The notes under the pieces are model-generated. The model was not told the DNA's origin, made no database searches, and saw only the letters and a list, made by a program, of their open reading frames with translations. DNA of 64,000 nucleotides, taken from contig BSYQ01000005.1 in assembly GCA_030272585.1 (NCBI GenBank), forward strand, positions 744,001 through 808,000, in the 5' to 3' direction. The position numbers and the translations under genes were made by a program. Each line of letters opens with the position of its first letter. The first letter of the stretch is position 1. Source of the stretch: Bryopsis sp. KO-2023. Taxonomy: Eukaryota; Chlorophyta; Ulvophyceae; Bryopsidales; Bryopsidaceae. Of the stretch, positions 22,359 to 33,424 are shown piece after piece.

Positions 22359-22808
22359 GAGCTGTGTTGAGGTCCCAGTGAAGTTTTACGGGATTGAGGG
22401 TTTTGACCCGGGAAAGTATTTGATTTCCCGGATGGTCAAGGAGGGGCACGCTGGGAAGGTGTACTTCACTTGCAAAGCTGTGAAGGAAGGATCGAAGTTG
22501 TAGGGCAAAAGGCAAGTACATATATACATACATGTGTATTATGCATGATGCCATGGAAACACATTTGTTTTCAATCTTATCTCGAATTTGATTTTTATTT
22601 TTTATTTTATTTTTTTGCCTGTGGTTTCGACAGATAATGGAAAGGCGTAAGGACAAGAACAAGCAGCTCCGTTGCGAGTACCGTTTCTGCCAAGGGGCTC
22701 TGGGATTCGTCATCAAATACATCACCAAACGGATCTTGTACGTCAATCTCAGCGATACCATCCGCTTTCTGATGGAAGGGTTTTTGGCTCTGCCACAAAA
22801 ACCCAAGG
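22359..22808 (+). CDS. NSUN2/Trm4-like C-terminal exons, truncated (left copy)
   Basis: NSUN2 methylates cytosine-5 in tRNA and other RNAs. Exon 22,359-22,500 encodes VEVPVKFYGIEGFDPGKYLI then SRMVKEGHAGKVYFTCKAVK, aligning with the family segment KFY.....F....L..R...G..R..Y.VSK. It runs into an in-frame TAG at 22,501 unless a donor (GTTGTA) is used just before. Exon 22,634-22,808 encodes RRKDKNKQLRCEYRFCQGAL then GFVIKYITKRILYVNLSDTI, matching family C.FR..QEG......I..RI..VS..D. The left copy stops after QKPK, where gypsy sequence starts. The right copy continues into its tail. Confidence 0.6.
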
Positions 22809-23758
22809 TGCTTACCCGAGTTTCCACTGTCAGCCCCGCCGCAAAAGCATCTTCGATACGCTTGCGGAGAGCCCTCTCCACAGCCTCTCGTTCTTCACGC
22901 TTTCCTTGAGACGAGAGCGTCACTTGGAGGGCTGCGATCTCTTTCAGGAGAGTCTCGTTGTTCGCTTCGGCTGAAACGCGTACGTCTTCCAATTTACTTT
23001 CGACGTTCACGCCGGCGAGGTTAATTCTTTTGAGTTCGGCCTGGGTGGCGTCAGCCCTTTCGTCCAGCTTTTCTTCTAGCTTTTCCTGGCTCTCTTTCTG
23101 TTCTTGGACTGTGTCTGCCACTTCTGCGATCTTTTCCAGCGCCGTCGAAACATCTCCCTCCACCTTTTTCCCGGCCTCGTGGATCCGTGCGAGCTCCTCG
23201 TTTACGTTGCCAAGGGCGGTAACCTTCTTTTCGAGCACTTGGCACCCCTTTCTCAGCTTAGCAACCGTTTCTTCGAGAGCCGCCAAAGGATCCATGGTCG
23301 TCCCTGGATCTATTTTCCGTTATCTTTTCGACGTCCCCGAGAGGTCTTTCTCGTAGGAGTCGTCTTCGGCTCCGAAACCACTTGTAACAATCACAGGGGG
23401 AAAATACTTCGATACACGAAACAAAACGAAACCTTACACGAACACCAACAACAAGACAACCGCCGCCGACTCCTTAAACCCCAAGCAAGCCTAATCCGCG
23501 ACCCTGGCGTAGTGCCAAATCCCACTAACTACTGCCTCATTCTACACCTTCTGTACCCCTCCCTCGACTCCACTCTAACCTCACACTCATGTCACCTCAG
23601 TCATCCCGCGGGTCACATCGTGAGTCAATTCAATCCCCTCCCATTACTCCCGGATCTCCCGAGAGCGACACCTATTACCTAATCCGGTATATAGGCGCCC
23701 TCTCCCCCAAGTTAAAATAAGAAGCGAACTCAGGACACCTAACTCAGAGTAGATTACA
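22809..23758 (-). mobile_element. Ty3/gypsy 5' fragment (LTR, primer site, gag start)
   Basis: On the minus strand this reads 5' LTR (23,383-23,758, about 376 bp, TGTAATC...GATTGTTACA with a TATATA motif near 23,690), primer-binding site (23,369-23,380, TGGTTTCGGAGC) and an ORF starting at 23,295. The ORF encodes a coiled-coil N-terminus (MDPLAALEETVAKLRKG...), like the gag N-termini of the other elements here. The element is cut at 22,808/22,809 by the border of the inverted duplication. It is a broken fossil; only the 5' end remains. Confidence 0.75.
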
Positions 23759-23759
23759 T

Positions 23760-23802
23760 CCATTCTGGCCCAGGTGGCCTGAGTTCGAATCTCAGCCATT
23801 AG
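23760..23802 (+). other. tRNA 3'-half-like fragment
   Basis: A perfect T arm (CTGAG TTCGAAT CTCAG) follows GGCCCAGGTGGC, directly between the outer LTR end and the foldback element. No matching 5' half exists, because the LTR occupies that position. It is either a tRNA pseudogene remnant or part of a tRNA-derived repeat. Confidence 0.4.
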
Positions 23803-24247
23803 TAGTGATAGGACTTGGGCCGATTTTTTGGTCCGGCTCCGGTCCGGTCCGGTTACGGTCGGGTTACGGTCACCGTACTACGGCCGTAACTCCGTACCGT
23901 AACCGGAGTAATATGCTGTTTTTACGGTACGGAACAGGTACGGTATAGCTACGGCAGGCCCTAAATCATCATGAAATAGTGTGGTTCAGTGCTAAAGCGT
24001 TAGGCTCCAGTCTGTAGGGTCGCAGGTTCGAATCCTCCTGAGTTCCTTTGGAATCGCGGAACCCTGCGGGGGTCACTTTCTACGGTTTACGGTTGGTACA
24101 GCCATTACGGAGCGATACGGAGCGGTACGGAGCTACGGTTACGGCCGTAAAAGTACGATTTTCCGACGAAAATTGTACTCCGGTTACGGTCCGGTTACGA
24201 CGTTACGGTACGGTTACGGTGACCGTAACCGTAAAGTCCTATCACTG
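23803..24247. mobile_element. hAT-like foldback element with TACGGT arrays
   Basis: A 445-bp non-coding element with inverted ends (T/C)AGTGATAGGACTT and an imperfect 8-bp target duplication (GCCATTAG at 23,795-23,802; GCCACTAC at 24,248-24,255; six of eight match). The arms are arrays of GGTCCGG, TACGG and GTTACGG words in both orientations. The centre (23,985-24,045) is tRNA-like: A box TGGTTCAGTGC, B box GGTTCGAATCC. Structure is the same as the 16.4-kb element but with a different arm motif. Confidence 0.75.
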
Positions 24248-24698
24248 GCCACTACCACCACTAATCCCACACCTAAAGAACTGCTACACAGTATTCTCTG
24301 CTGCTGCAGTAGCAGTAGTAGTTTGTAGTCTGTGGGTGGACCCTTCTCAGGGTAGAACTGCCAGTAGTACTGGTCCAGTTCTGAATCGTTACAGCGATTG
24401 TCTTGTCTAGGTGTTTGTTTTATTTTTTGTTTCGAAGAAAAATGTGAACGTAGATTTGCACTCGAAAGAATAGAACGGCACCACAACAGGTACAGAAAGC
24501 AAAAAATAAGAGAAAAAACATCTTAAACAAGAACAAAATTATTATAACAAAAATGGACTCTTGCAAGAAAACTTTACAGAAATGGATAAACGTGGCTACC
24601 TCATCTTCGAATCTTCTCCTGGTGGGAAACTGTGCAGCATCGTGACTTGTGACCATGATGTTCGAGCTGCACATTCGCTTGATTTGATGTGTCAGCAG

Positions 24699-25098
24699 CA
24701 GTCATGGGCTGCACAGGACAGACCCCTGTCTTGTGCGCCGCACAGGACAGGGTTCTGTACGGGTTCTGTGCACCCTGTGCAGGTCTGTCCTGTGCAGCGG
24801 AATTGCACAGGCCAGAACAGCACAGACTGTCTGTGCACGGAACAGGGTCGGACCTGTGCGCACAGGCGCACAGACTGCACAGAACAGCACAGAATCTGCA
24901 CAGACTGTGCACAGAATCTGCACAGAATCTGCACGGACAGTGTACAGAACTGGACAGAATCTGCACAGAAACTGCACAGACCGTGCCTGTGCTGTGCTGT
25001 GCAGTCTGTGCGACTGTGCAGCACAGGTCCGACCCTGTCCTGTGCACAGACAGTCTGTCCTGTCCTGTCCTGTGCACAGGGGTCTCAGCCCATGTCTG
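24699..25098. mobile_element. hAT-like foldback element with CTGCACAG arrays
   Basis: A 400-bp non-coding element flanked by a perfect 8-bp duplication GTCAGCAG (24,691-24,698 and 25,099-25,106). The ends are CAGTCATGGGCTG and, inverted, CAGACATGGGCTG. The interior is built almost entirely from CTGCACAG, CTGTGCA and ACAGAATCTGC words on both strands and would fold into a long imperfect hairpin. No tRNA-like module is visible. The long open frames across it are a by-product of the repeats. Flanks 24,250-24,690 and 25,107-25,597 hold no gene I can support. Confidence 0.88.
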
Positions 25099-25505
25099 GT
25101 CAGCAGATTGCACCTCTGATAGTCCAAGTCATTTGTGTAAAGACTGCACTGCGGACTGCGACTCTGAAGCAGTCTGCCAGCCTGAAACAACAGCCTAGAA
25201 GGCTGCAACAAGTTCTGACACGAGAGAGCGGGAGAGAGAGAGTGTTCAACCCCAAAATCGAGTTACAAGAATACCCTGAGGTGCTGCCCAAATACCCTAG
25301 GCTGCACCTCTGATCCAAACTGATCGTTCAAGGTCCTATCCATCAACATGACCTGACAGTCTGCCTCAGTGTCAGGTCCCCTGTCTGAAACCTTCTGAGC
25401 TGCCAGCCCTGCAGAAAAGCGTCTGCTGAGCTGTCAGCCCCCATTCACAGATCTAAGGGTTCCGCCCTGCTGCAGCAAACCGGCTGCAGCATTGCTGGTT
25501 CCCTA

Positions 25506-26239
<734 letters not shown>

Positions 26240-26258
26240 CTGAAGCGATGTGTGCATG

Positions 26259-26743
26259 TGTTATCGCTCGAGAGGACTGACGTCCGCGAGCGACGTCTCC
26301 TATCTCGGGAAAGAGTAAGGCGGCGGCACAGACTCAGGGTCACACCAACAGATCACTGAAAAGCAAGGTTACATCAAGCGTCCCATCTTTTAACTCCCAG
26401 TTCGACTTTCCCGAGGGTGACTAACCACCCGTAACACTCCCACTACCCTGACTCACAGCCGCCAGTTCTACTCCTGACTCACTCACACACTCACACACAG
26501 GCCCAGACCAAAGCACGTTCCCACTCAGACTCGAACCCAGAACCTTAGTCTCACAAGTCCTAATCTGGTTGATCGAACCACTGTCTTGACTCTGTGCTCT
26601 TGCGGTGGTTTCCTCGCTGTAGTTCGGTAGTATCTCCTCAGGGGAATGCTGTCATCTACCGGGGATGCATCTGACGCTTCACAGACGTCAGATGCATGAC
26701 GCCTTTGACGTCTGACGTCCCTGGACGTCAGCGGCTGGTATCA
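26259..26743 (-). repeat. 3' LTR of element A
   Basis: 485 bp, TG...CA. It contains direct GACGTC-rich words near its upstream end on the minus strand, and a B-box-like GGGTTCGAGTC on the minus strand. Confidence 0.93.
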
Positions 26744-26926
26744 ATTGCCTCCCCCCTGGGGGCAGTTGGTGCCCTCACCAAGTATCTATCAAATGCATCC
26801 TTCTGATTCTGTAAAAGTAACTCTGAACTAGGGTGATGCAAACACTTTACTGCCCTTATGCAACCCATCCCCTAGTCACTGGGATTCCTGATCCTTCAGC
26901 CACAGAATCAAAAGTGCATCTAACTT

Positions 26927-29900
26927 CTACCTGATCCCAGCTCTCCTCTTATAATCAGCCAGGATTTCTGATGCATTTAATAAATTGTCTTGGGGTTCCC
27001 ATGTTGCTTCACTGAGTGGATACCCCTTCCAGACTACTAAAAATCTCCTTTTTCTTCCTGAAAACTTATGTCTTACTACAGCTTCAACTTCAAATTCCTC
27101 TTCTCCCTCAGAATCTAATTCTGCTGGAGGTGCCATTACCTCCCTAGGAAACTTAGAACTTTCCTGAAGTTTTCTTAACTTTGATACATGAAATACAGGA
27201 TGCATTTTCCCTCCATCTGGTAACACCAATCTATATGCCACAGATCCCACTGCAGCAGCAATAACAAAAGGTCCAATATATCTTCTTCTGATTTTCACTG
27301 GAATATGTTTCAAGACTGCTAAATTCAATGTCTTTGCGGAGAGCAACACCTTTTCTCCCACTTGAAACTGTACATCCCTTCTTCTTTTATTTGCTTGCTG
27401 CCTCATCTTCTCTTGGGCTGTTTTATATCTGTCCTTGGCATCATTGATGACTTCCTGCATATGAGATATCATCTCTTGCACTGATTCTGCTTCAGCTTGA
27501 GCTTTTCCAGCCAGTAGATCTCCTGGCAGCTGAGGATGCACCCCATACATCAAAAAAAAGGGGCTGTATCCTGTAGATGTGTGTACAGCATTGTTGGCTG
27601 CAAATTCAGCCATCCCTAACCCCTGCATCCATGTCTCTGGATGCTCTTCCACATAGGGTCTTAGGAAATTCTCTAATGTTCTGATGCTGACTTCACTTTG
27701 TCCATCTGTTTGAGGATGGAAGGCTGTGGACATCCTCACCTTAGTCCCCACACATCTCATTAGTTCCTGCCAAAATTTACTAGCAAATCGAGTGTCCCTA
27801 TCACTGATTATCACACTGGGAATCCCATGATTCCTGAAGATGTGATCAAAGAATATCCTTGCATACCCTGGTGCATCTATTGTTTTACTGCAGGGTATAA
27901 ACTTTACCATCTTAGTCAATCTATCAACAAACACTGCAATTGAATCAAACCCATCCACAGGGGGTAAATCAGTCACTAGATCAGTAGTGATCTGATCCCA
28001 TTTCTTATCAGCTACTGGAATAGGTTGCAGCAATCCCTTCTGAGCTCTTAACTCAGGTTTCATTTGCTGGCAAACCTCACATGTCCTGACATATTCCTGG
28101 ACATCCTTTTTCATATCATTCCAGTAGTATTTCCTGGACATCAGCTCCAGAGTTCTCTCTATCCCCAGATGTCCTGAAATCTGATTATCATGTCCTTCAG
28201 TAAGGACTTTCATTCTCAGTTCCTGAGGAACCCCTAACTTCATGAGTCCATCCTGAGTTTGATAAATCAATAACCCTGATTCATTGATTCCATATCCTGG
28301 AATTCTCTCTCCATCCAGTATTTGATTGTAGATGTCTTTGATTTCAACATCTGCCAGTGTTGCTTGTTCCCAGAGTGTAATCTCCTCTGTGCTGGGTTGT
28401 AATGAACTCACTACTTTGAGTTCCTGCTCTGCTGGAAGACTTCTTGATAGTGCATCAGCAACCAGATTCAGTTTCCCTTGGATGTACTGAATTTTTGGTT
28501 TGATGCTGAGGAAATGTCCTGCTCTCAGCCATCTGGCTTGAGGCCTGGACATCATCTTTTGATCCATGAAATTTGTTAGGGGCTGGTGATCTGTAAAGAC
28601 TGTGACTTCTCCTGGGCATCCCTCTAAATAGTGCCTCCACTGCATCAAGCAGTAGGCTATTCCCAGGAGTTCCCTTTCATACACTGAGTAATTCTGTTCT
28701 GATTTTGATAATCTCCTACTGCAGAAGGCTATGGGCTGCAATCCAAAGCCATGATCCTGACAAAGGACCCCTCCAGTTGCTTCTCCAGATGCATCACTAA
28801 TCACAGTATAATCTTTTACTGGATTAGGATGGATCAGCACTGGTTTGCCCATCAATGCAGTTTTCAGTGTTTGGAAGGCTATTTCCTGAGCAGATCCCCA
28901 CTCCCACATGACATCCTTCTTAGTTAAGTCATGCAAGGGGCCTGCTATCTTTGCAAAATCAGGAATAAATCTTCTATAGAAGGATACCATCCCCAGAAAA
29001 CTCCTGACATCAGTAACTGTTTTTAAGGGCTTCCAATCCCTGATTGCCTTAACTTTCACATCCATTGCTGAGATCCCTTTTTCACTCAACCAAAATCCAC
29101 AGAAATCTGTTTCCTTCACACAGATTTCACTTTTGGTGGCCTTTGCAAATAGACTATACTTCTGTAGCCTGGCTAAGACTGCTGCTAGATGCTCCACATG
29201 CTCAGAGATGCTCTTAGAATAGATTAAGAGATCATCAATGAAGATCAGCACAAAGATATCCAGCATATCCTTGAAGATATCATTAACCATGTTCATGTAT
29301 TGTGCTGGAGCATTAGTAAGTCCAAAGGAAAGCACTTTGAACTGATAGTGTCCAAATCTGCTTCTAAAGGCAGTCTTAGGCCTGTCCTCTTCCCTTAGAG
29401 GCATCTGCCAGTAGCCTGATCTCAGGTCTATCTTAGTGAAATATCTAGCCCCATGAACCCTGTCAATCATCTCCTCTGGTAAGGGCAGAGGGTATCTGTT
29501 TTTAATTGTTTTTTTATTCAGCCATTTGTAATCCAGGCACATCCTGAGCCCTCCATCTTTCTTAGGGACAAACAGGATGGGTGCCCCAAATGGTGATTGT
29601 GATGGTTCAATGAAATCCATCTCCAAAAGGTAATCTAACTGTCTTTTAACCTCATCTAACTCAAGAGGAGACAGTTTATACAGTGGCCTGTACATGGGTT
29701 CAGTACCCTCCTCCAGATCAATCCTGAATTCATGACCCAACCTGGTAGGAGGTACACCTTTAGGCAAATCTTTTGCAAATACTTTTCTGTACTGAGTCAG
29801 TACTTTCTTAATCCTGGGATCCATATCCTCCTGCAGGATTTTCTGTAGATCATCCCCTTCCCTTTGTTCTGGGATTGTTTCTACTCCAGTCTTTGATTCA

Positions 29901-30601
29901 TCCTCTGGCCTGATCACCACCATGATGATGTGTTTAATTTCCCCTTTTTCTATCTGTCTTTTGATTCTGCCACTAGAACAAAAGGAAAGTTCTGTAGCTC
30001 CAGTGGGCTTGAGCTGATATTCAGGCATCACTGAGAGTGGTAATTTTACACTCTTTCTGCCCTTGTTTACTGTGATTATTCCTGACTTAAAATCCACTTT
30101 GGGATTGTAGTGTATGAGCCCGGGCAATCCCAGCAGGATTGGGTGATTACTGTCTGGGAAGACATCAGCATCAAATGAGAGCTGGATCTTTCCACAGACA
30201 AAAGGGATGCCAAAACATCTCCTCACTGATTTCCTTTCTGTACCATCTAGAAACTTAACAGGAGTTTCTTGTGGTTTGTATTGCAGTCCCAGTTCCTTGA
30301 GTGCATCCATGCTAATATAGTTAGCAGTGGATCCTGTATCAATGTATGCTGTAGCTTTCTTTGCACCAATAAATCCTGCCAGTTCATATCCTCTATATGC
30401 TGCTGTAGCCTGAGCTACTGCAGTCTGAACTGGTTCCTTTCCCTCAACATTTCCTTCCACTCTAGTGGGTAAACTCACAGTGGCCTCTGTTTGTTTATCC
30501 ACTCTCTTTTGAGACTGCTTTTTCTTTTGAATTAACACTCCTGGAGTGACCCCATCCAGTGTGTATGCTTCCTGTTCTGTTGCAATAGGGGCTGCAACCA
30601 C
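26927..30601 (-). CDS. Pol of gypsy element A
   Basis: About 1,224 residues. Order: retropepsin (AYIDTGSTANYIS near residue 86-97), reverse transcriptase (LDYKWLNKKTIKNRYPLPLP; catalytic FIDDLLIYS near 455), RNase H (VISDASGEATGG near 605), integrase with His/Cys zinc region (GHLGIERT...CEVCQQMK near 800-840) and DD35E core (TTDLVTDLPP, SDRDTRF), GPF segment (RRRYIGPFVI) and a C-terminal chromodomain (VVWKGYPLSEATWEPQDNL). The domain order is that of chromoviruses. The chromodomain is expected to steer integration to modified histones. Confidence 0.95.
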   Translation of the reverse strand: MVAAPIATEQEAYTLDGVTPGVLIQKKKQSQKRVDKQTEATVSLPTRVEGNVEGKEPVQTAVAQATAAYRGYELAGFIGAKKATAYIDTGSTANYISMDALKELGLQYKPQETPVKFLDGTERKSVRRCFGIPFVCGKIQLSFDADVFPDSNHPILLGLPGLIHYNPKVDFKSGIITVNKGRKSVKLPLSVMPEYQLKPTGATELSFCSSGRIKRQIEKGEIKHIIMVVIRPEDESKTGVETIPEQREGDDLQKILQEDMDPRIKKVLTQYRKVFAKDLPKGVPPTRLGHEFRIDLEEGTEPMYRPLYKLSPLELDEVKRQLDYLLEMDFIEPSQSPFGAPILFVPKKDGGLRMCLDYKWLNKKTIKNRYPLPLPEEMIDRVHGARYFTKIDLRSGYWQMPLREEDRPKTAFRSRFGHYQFKVLSFGLTNAPAQYMNMVNDIFKDMLDIFVLIFIDDLLIYSKSISEHVEHLAAVLARLQKYSLFAKATKSEICVKETDFCGFWLSEKGISAMDVKVKAIRDWKPLKTVTDVRSFLGMVSFYRRFIPDFAKIAGPLHDLTKKDVMWEWGSAQEIAFQTLKTALMGKPVLIHPNPVKDYTVISDASGEATGGVLCQDHGFGLQPIAFCSRRLSKSEQNYSVYERELLGIAYCLMQWRHYLEGCPGEVTVFTDHQPLTNFMDQKMMSRPQARWLRAGHFLSIKPKIQYIQGKLNLVADALSRSLPAEQELKVVSSLQPSTEEITLWEQATLADVEIKDIYNQILDGERIPGYGINESGLLIYQTQDGLMKLGVPQELRMKVLTEGHDNQISGHLGIERTLELMSRKYYWNDMKKDVQEYVRTCEVCQQMKPELRAQKGLLQPIPVADKKWDQITTDLVTDLPPVDGFDSIAVFVDRLTKMVKFIPCSKTIDAPGYARIFFDHIFRNHGIPSVIISDRDTRFASKFWQELMRCVGTKVRMSTAFHPQTDGQSEVSIRTLENFLRPYVEEHPETWMQGLGMAEFAANNAVHTSTGYSPFFLMYGVHPQLPGDLLAGKAQAEAESVQEMISHMQEVINDAKDRYKTAQEKMRQQANKRRRDVQFQVGEKVLLSAKTLNLAVLKHIPVKIRRRYIGPFVIAAAVGSVAYRLVLPDGGKMHPVFHVSKLRKLQESSKFPREVMAPPAELDSEGEEEFEVEAVVRHKFSGRKRRFLVVWKGYPLSEATWEPQDNLLNASEILADYKRRAGIR

Positions 30602-30708
30602 AGGTGTCTCTTGAACACCATCATTTAGTGAGGCTGGTTATTTTGTAGTGGGTTCTTTCATTTCAATATCATCTGGAGGCTTAGCTGACCCAACACTAGC
30701 CTCCTCCT

Positions 30709-32991
30709 TTAGTTTCCCTTCTTCAGGGCTTTCTCAGCTTGGGACAGTTTGGGACACTGTCTCACCCCATGCTCCGTGCTTCCACATAGAAAACACTTAA
30801 AGGATCCTCCCCTTGAGGGCCTAGATCCCATCTGACCTCTCTGCTGCACAGCCTTAACTGAATTTGCTGCAGGAGGTAGTTGTGGTGTTGCAGCAGACAT
30901 CATTGCTGACATCTGTGTATTTCTCTGTCCAAATCTTCCTCTCCCTCTACCTCTGCCTCTAAAACTGTTAGTAGTGCCACCTCTACTGCCTATAGTTGCT
31001 GACAGCCTCTGAACTGTGAGGATGGCTTTATCTAGATCTCCATCACACAGGGTCATAACCTGTGCTTGCATATTTCTATCTGAGAGCCCATCCACAAAGG
31101 CTGCATATCTTTCTTCTTGAGGTAGATTGGGGAGTCTAAACATCAGCTTTCTGAAGAGTCTGATGTAGCCTAAGGCAGTTCCAGTCTGCCTTAGAGTTCT
31201 TAATTGTTTTCTGGCAGTCTCTATTAGGGAGACTGGCTCAAAAACATTCCTTAGCTCTTGAGTGAACTCTTGCCAGCTAGCATACTCTGCTTTTTCCTGA
31301 TTCATGATCTGTATATCCATCAGGTTTAACCAGCTAAGTGCATCTCCCTGGAGATGTGACTGAAAACAGGATAACCAGTCTCTCTCTAAGATGTGTTGAT
31401 TCTGCAACCATCTCTTCATTCCTAGTATCCATTCTGTTGCAGACATCCTTTCATCTCCTGTGAATTTCTCTGGGGGAGTGAGCTTAATATGTTTGCTGTA
31501 AGGTCTATCAGGACCTTGTCCTGAACCTCCTGATGTGCCACTAGGATCTCTATCAGGTGGTCCTCCTCCTGGGGGACCTCCTCCATCACCTCCTCCACCA
31601 TCACCACCATTCCCTGGCCCTGGATGTCCAGAACCAGATGCTCTAGGCATGCCTGGTCTGTCTGGGCCATTTGGTCCATTTGATCCATTTGGATCCCCTG
31701 GATTTCCTCCAGGTGCACCACCACTGGATGCTCTTTGACTTGTTAACTGTTCAAAGGGATTTGGTGGTCGAATTCCCATTCCTGATGGTGCTGGGGTAGT
31801 GCCTACAGTAAAGGTAGCTGGAGGTGCTATAGTTACTGCTGGTGGTTGCAGTAGAGGGGGTGGTAAACCCATGGACAGTTGTTGTCCTGAAGTGAGGTCT
31901 ATTAGACCTAAAGAAGAGGGTCCTGGAGGTACTGCTCCAGTACTTGTGGCAGGTATAACTTGCTGTACTGGTGGCTGACCAGATGTTCGGATATCCTGAG
32001 TTTGTCCCTCAGTTTCTCCTTCCTCTGTATTCTGTACTGTTTGTGTTGCTTGCATCATATGCACTTGCATCACTTGTGGAGGAATAGGTGTTCTCAGGAT
32101 TCCATCTTTCATCCAGCCATCAACTGCTTTCTGATATTCTGGATCAGTTAAAGCCCATCTAGTCTCTTCTAGATCTGCTTTCTGCCCTTCAGCATTGTTA
32201 TACTTGTCCTCAATAGCTGTGGTGGTTTCATCCACTGCTGTAGCTACCATTTTCCGAATGACTGCAGGATAGGAGTCCAATTCTCCGTGCAGTATGCTAG
32301 TCATTGTGTTTGTCATACTCTCCCTCTCTTCTATCAGCTGTTTTTGCATTCTTTGCATGTGCTGAGACACTTCATATAATTGGGCATTAATATCTTCCTG
32401 CTGTTTCTTTTGCACCAACATCAGTTGCTCTTGTAGAGCTAACTGCTTCTTCTGGAATAGTTCCAGCTCTGTTTGGTTCTTATTTTTCCACTGAGCCATG
32501 CCTACAGCATGATCTTTTCCTGTACTTCTCAACTGTTCACCAAGATCCTTCAGTTGAGTGTTTGTATTTGCAGTGAGGCTTTGATAAAAGTCCTTTGCAT
32601 GTAGCTCCTGAGTCTGCTGTAGTTTTCGACTCTGTTCTTCCAAACTGTGCACTAAAGCTGACTGCAACTCTTCCTTTAGAGTTGACTGATGTAGCTCTGC
32701 TTGCTCTCTGTGTGTATAGAGTTCAACCTGGACTTGTTGAACCTGATTCTGCATGGAGGTCAATGATTGCTGGAGGTGGTTGGTTACTGTTCCACCCCAG
32801 ACCTCAATCTGTCTCTGCATTTCAGTGTGATCAGAACCATTAATCTGTATATTCTGAATTTGCTGGTGCACCATTGGTTGCACTTCTGACCCTTCCATAA
32901 CTTCGTCGCTTATCGCGACCATGTCGCTTTCCGTAACGACCGGAACCAGAGCCATTCTGGTCGCTTGACTTTCAGTTGACTTTCCAGGCAA
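30709..32991 (-). CDS. Gag of gypsy element A
   Basis: About 760 residues: an N-terminal coiled coil rich in Gln/Glu, a Pro/Gly-rich linker (GGGDGGGPPGGGPPD), a capsid-like helical domain (ATEWILGMKRWLQN...LRQTGTALGYIRLFRKLM) and a C-terminal zinc knuckle CFLCGSTEHGVRQC. Long coiled-coil N-termini are shared with element C and the fragment at 23 kb. Confidence 0.93.
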   Translation of the reverse strand: MPGKSTESQATRMALVPVVTESDMVAISDEVMEGSEVQPMVHQQIQNIQINGSDHTEMQRQIEVWGGTVTNHLQQSLTSMQNQVQQVQVELYTHREQAELHQSTLKEELQSALVHSLEEQSRKLQQTQELHAKDFYQSLTANTNTQLKDLGEQLRSTGKDHAVGMAQWKNKNQTELELFQKKQLALQEQLMLVQKKQQEDINAQLYEVSQHMQRMQKQLIEERESMTNTMTSILHGELDSYPAVIRKMVATAVDETTTAIEDKYNNAEGQKADLEETRWALTDPEYQKAVDGWMKDGILRTPIPPQVMQVHMMQATQTVQNTEEGETEGQTQDIRTSGQPPVQQVIPATSTGAVPPGPSSLGLIDLTSGQQLSMGLPPPLLQPPAVTIAPPATFTVGTTPAPSGMGIRPPNPFEQLTSQRASSGGAPGGNPGDPNGSNGPNGPDRPGMPRASGSGHPGPGNGGDGGGGDGGGPPGGGPPDRDPSGTSGGSGQGPDRPYSKHIKLTPPEKFTGDERMSATEWILGMKRWLQNQHILERDWLSCFQSHLQGDALSWLNLMDIQIMNQEKAEYASWQEFTQELRNVFEPVSLIETARKQLRTLRQTGTALGYIRLFRKLMFRLPNLPQEERYAAFVDGLSDRNMQAQVMTLCDGDLDKAILTVQRLSATIGSRGGTTNSFRGRGRGRGRFGQRNTQMSAMMSAATPQLPPAANSVKAVQQRGQMGSRPSRGGSFKCFLCGSTEHGVRQCPKLSQAEKALKKGN

Positions 32992-33424
32992 CGGTTACTG
33001 TTAACTGTAGACCGTTGACTTTCGCGCCACGACCTGTCCTTGCCGAACTGTGAACGGATAACCCACGTGCCCTTGCCGTGAGAGTTACTATACGTAATAC
33101 TACTATACCCCTTCACGTCCGACTGTAACCCTTCGAACCTGAGTACTACAGTTCGCTGACAGCGACGCAGGTTACAGGGTAACCTTTTTCCCAAACGTCC
33201 TGTCACACGACTGAACGTTGGCACCCTCTTTTCTCTCTTTTTATGGGTGTGATTCTTTTCCAACGTTACTACCACACGTTTTCCTTTTTTCCCGTTCACC
33301 GCGTTTGCCTTTTTCCGTTTTCCCACGACCTTACGACTGGCGTTAAGCGCCTCGAACAAACCTGCTGGTCAAACCAGCGGAGAGCTCCAGTCCAGTCGGT
33401 TCCTTCGGGCTCCGAAACCAAAAA

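Larger units (their letters stand above)
19309..22808 (+). repeat. Left arm of 3.5-kb inverted duplication
   Basis: This segment is the near-exact reverse complement of 34,638-38,150. Identity begins at 19,309 (paired with 38,150) and ends at 22,808 (paired with 34,638), where the left copy runs into retroelement sequence. The arms differ by 13 bp in length, mainly in homopolymers. It contains the fourth NUFIP1 exon, a PHD exon (minus) and two NSUN2 C-terminal exons (plus). Between them, 19,468-20,232 and 20,377-22,358 hold introns or spacers in which I see only weak exon candidates (after GGTGCAG near 21,350, EEKDNRQLESEAKR; after CACGCAG near 21,568, DIPSWDPKSNQQVVVNLVDF). Confidence 0.95.

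Noticed and set aside
24561-25313. 250-codon plus frame and several companions
   Set aside because: They are produced by the CTGCACAG motif arrays of the foldback element and cross its target duplications.
26500-26585. tRNA gene inside the LTR of element A
   Set aside because: A B-box-like GGGTTCGAGTC and a weak A box are present, but the acceptor and anticodon stems do not pair.
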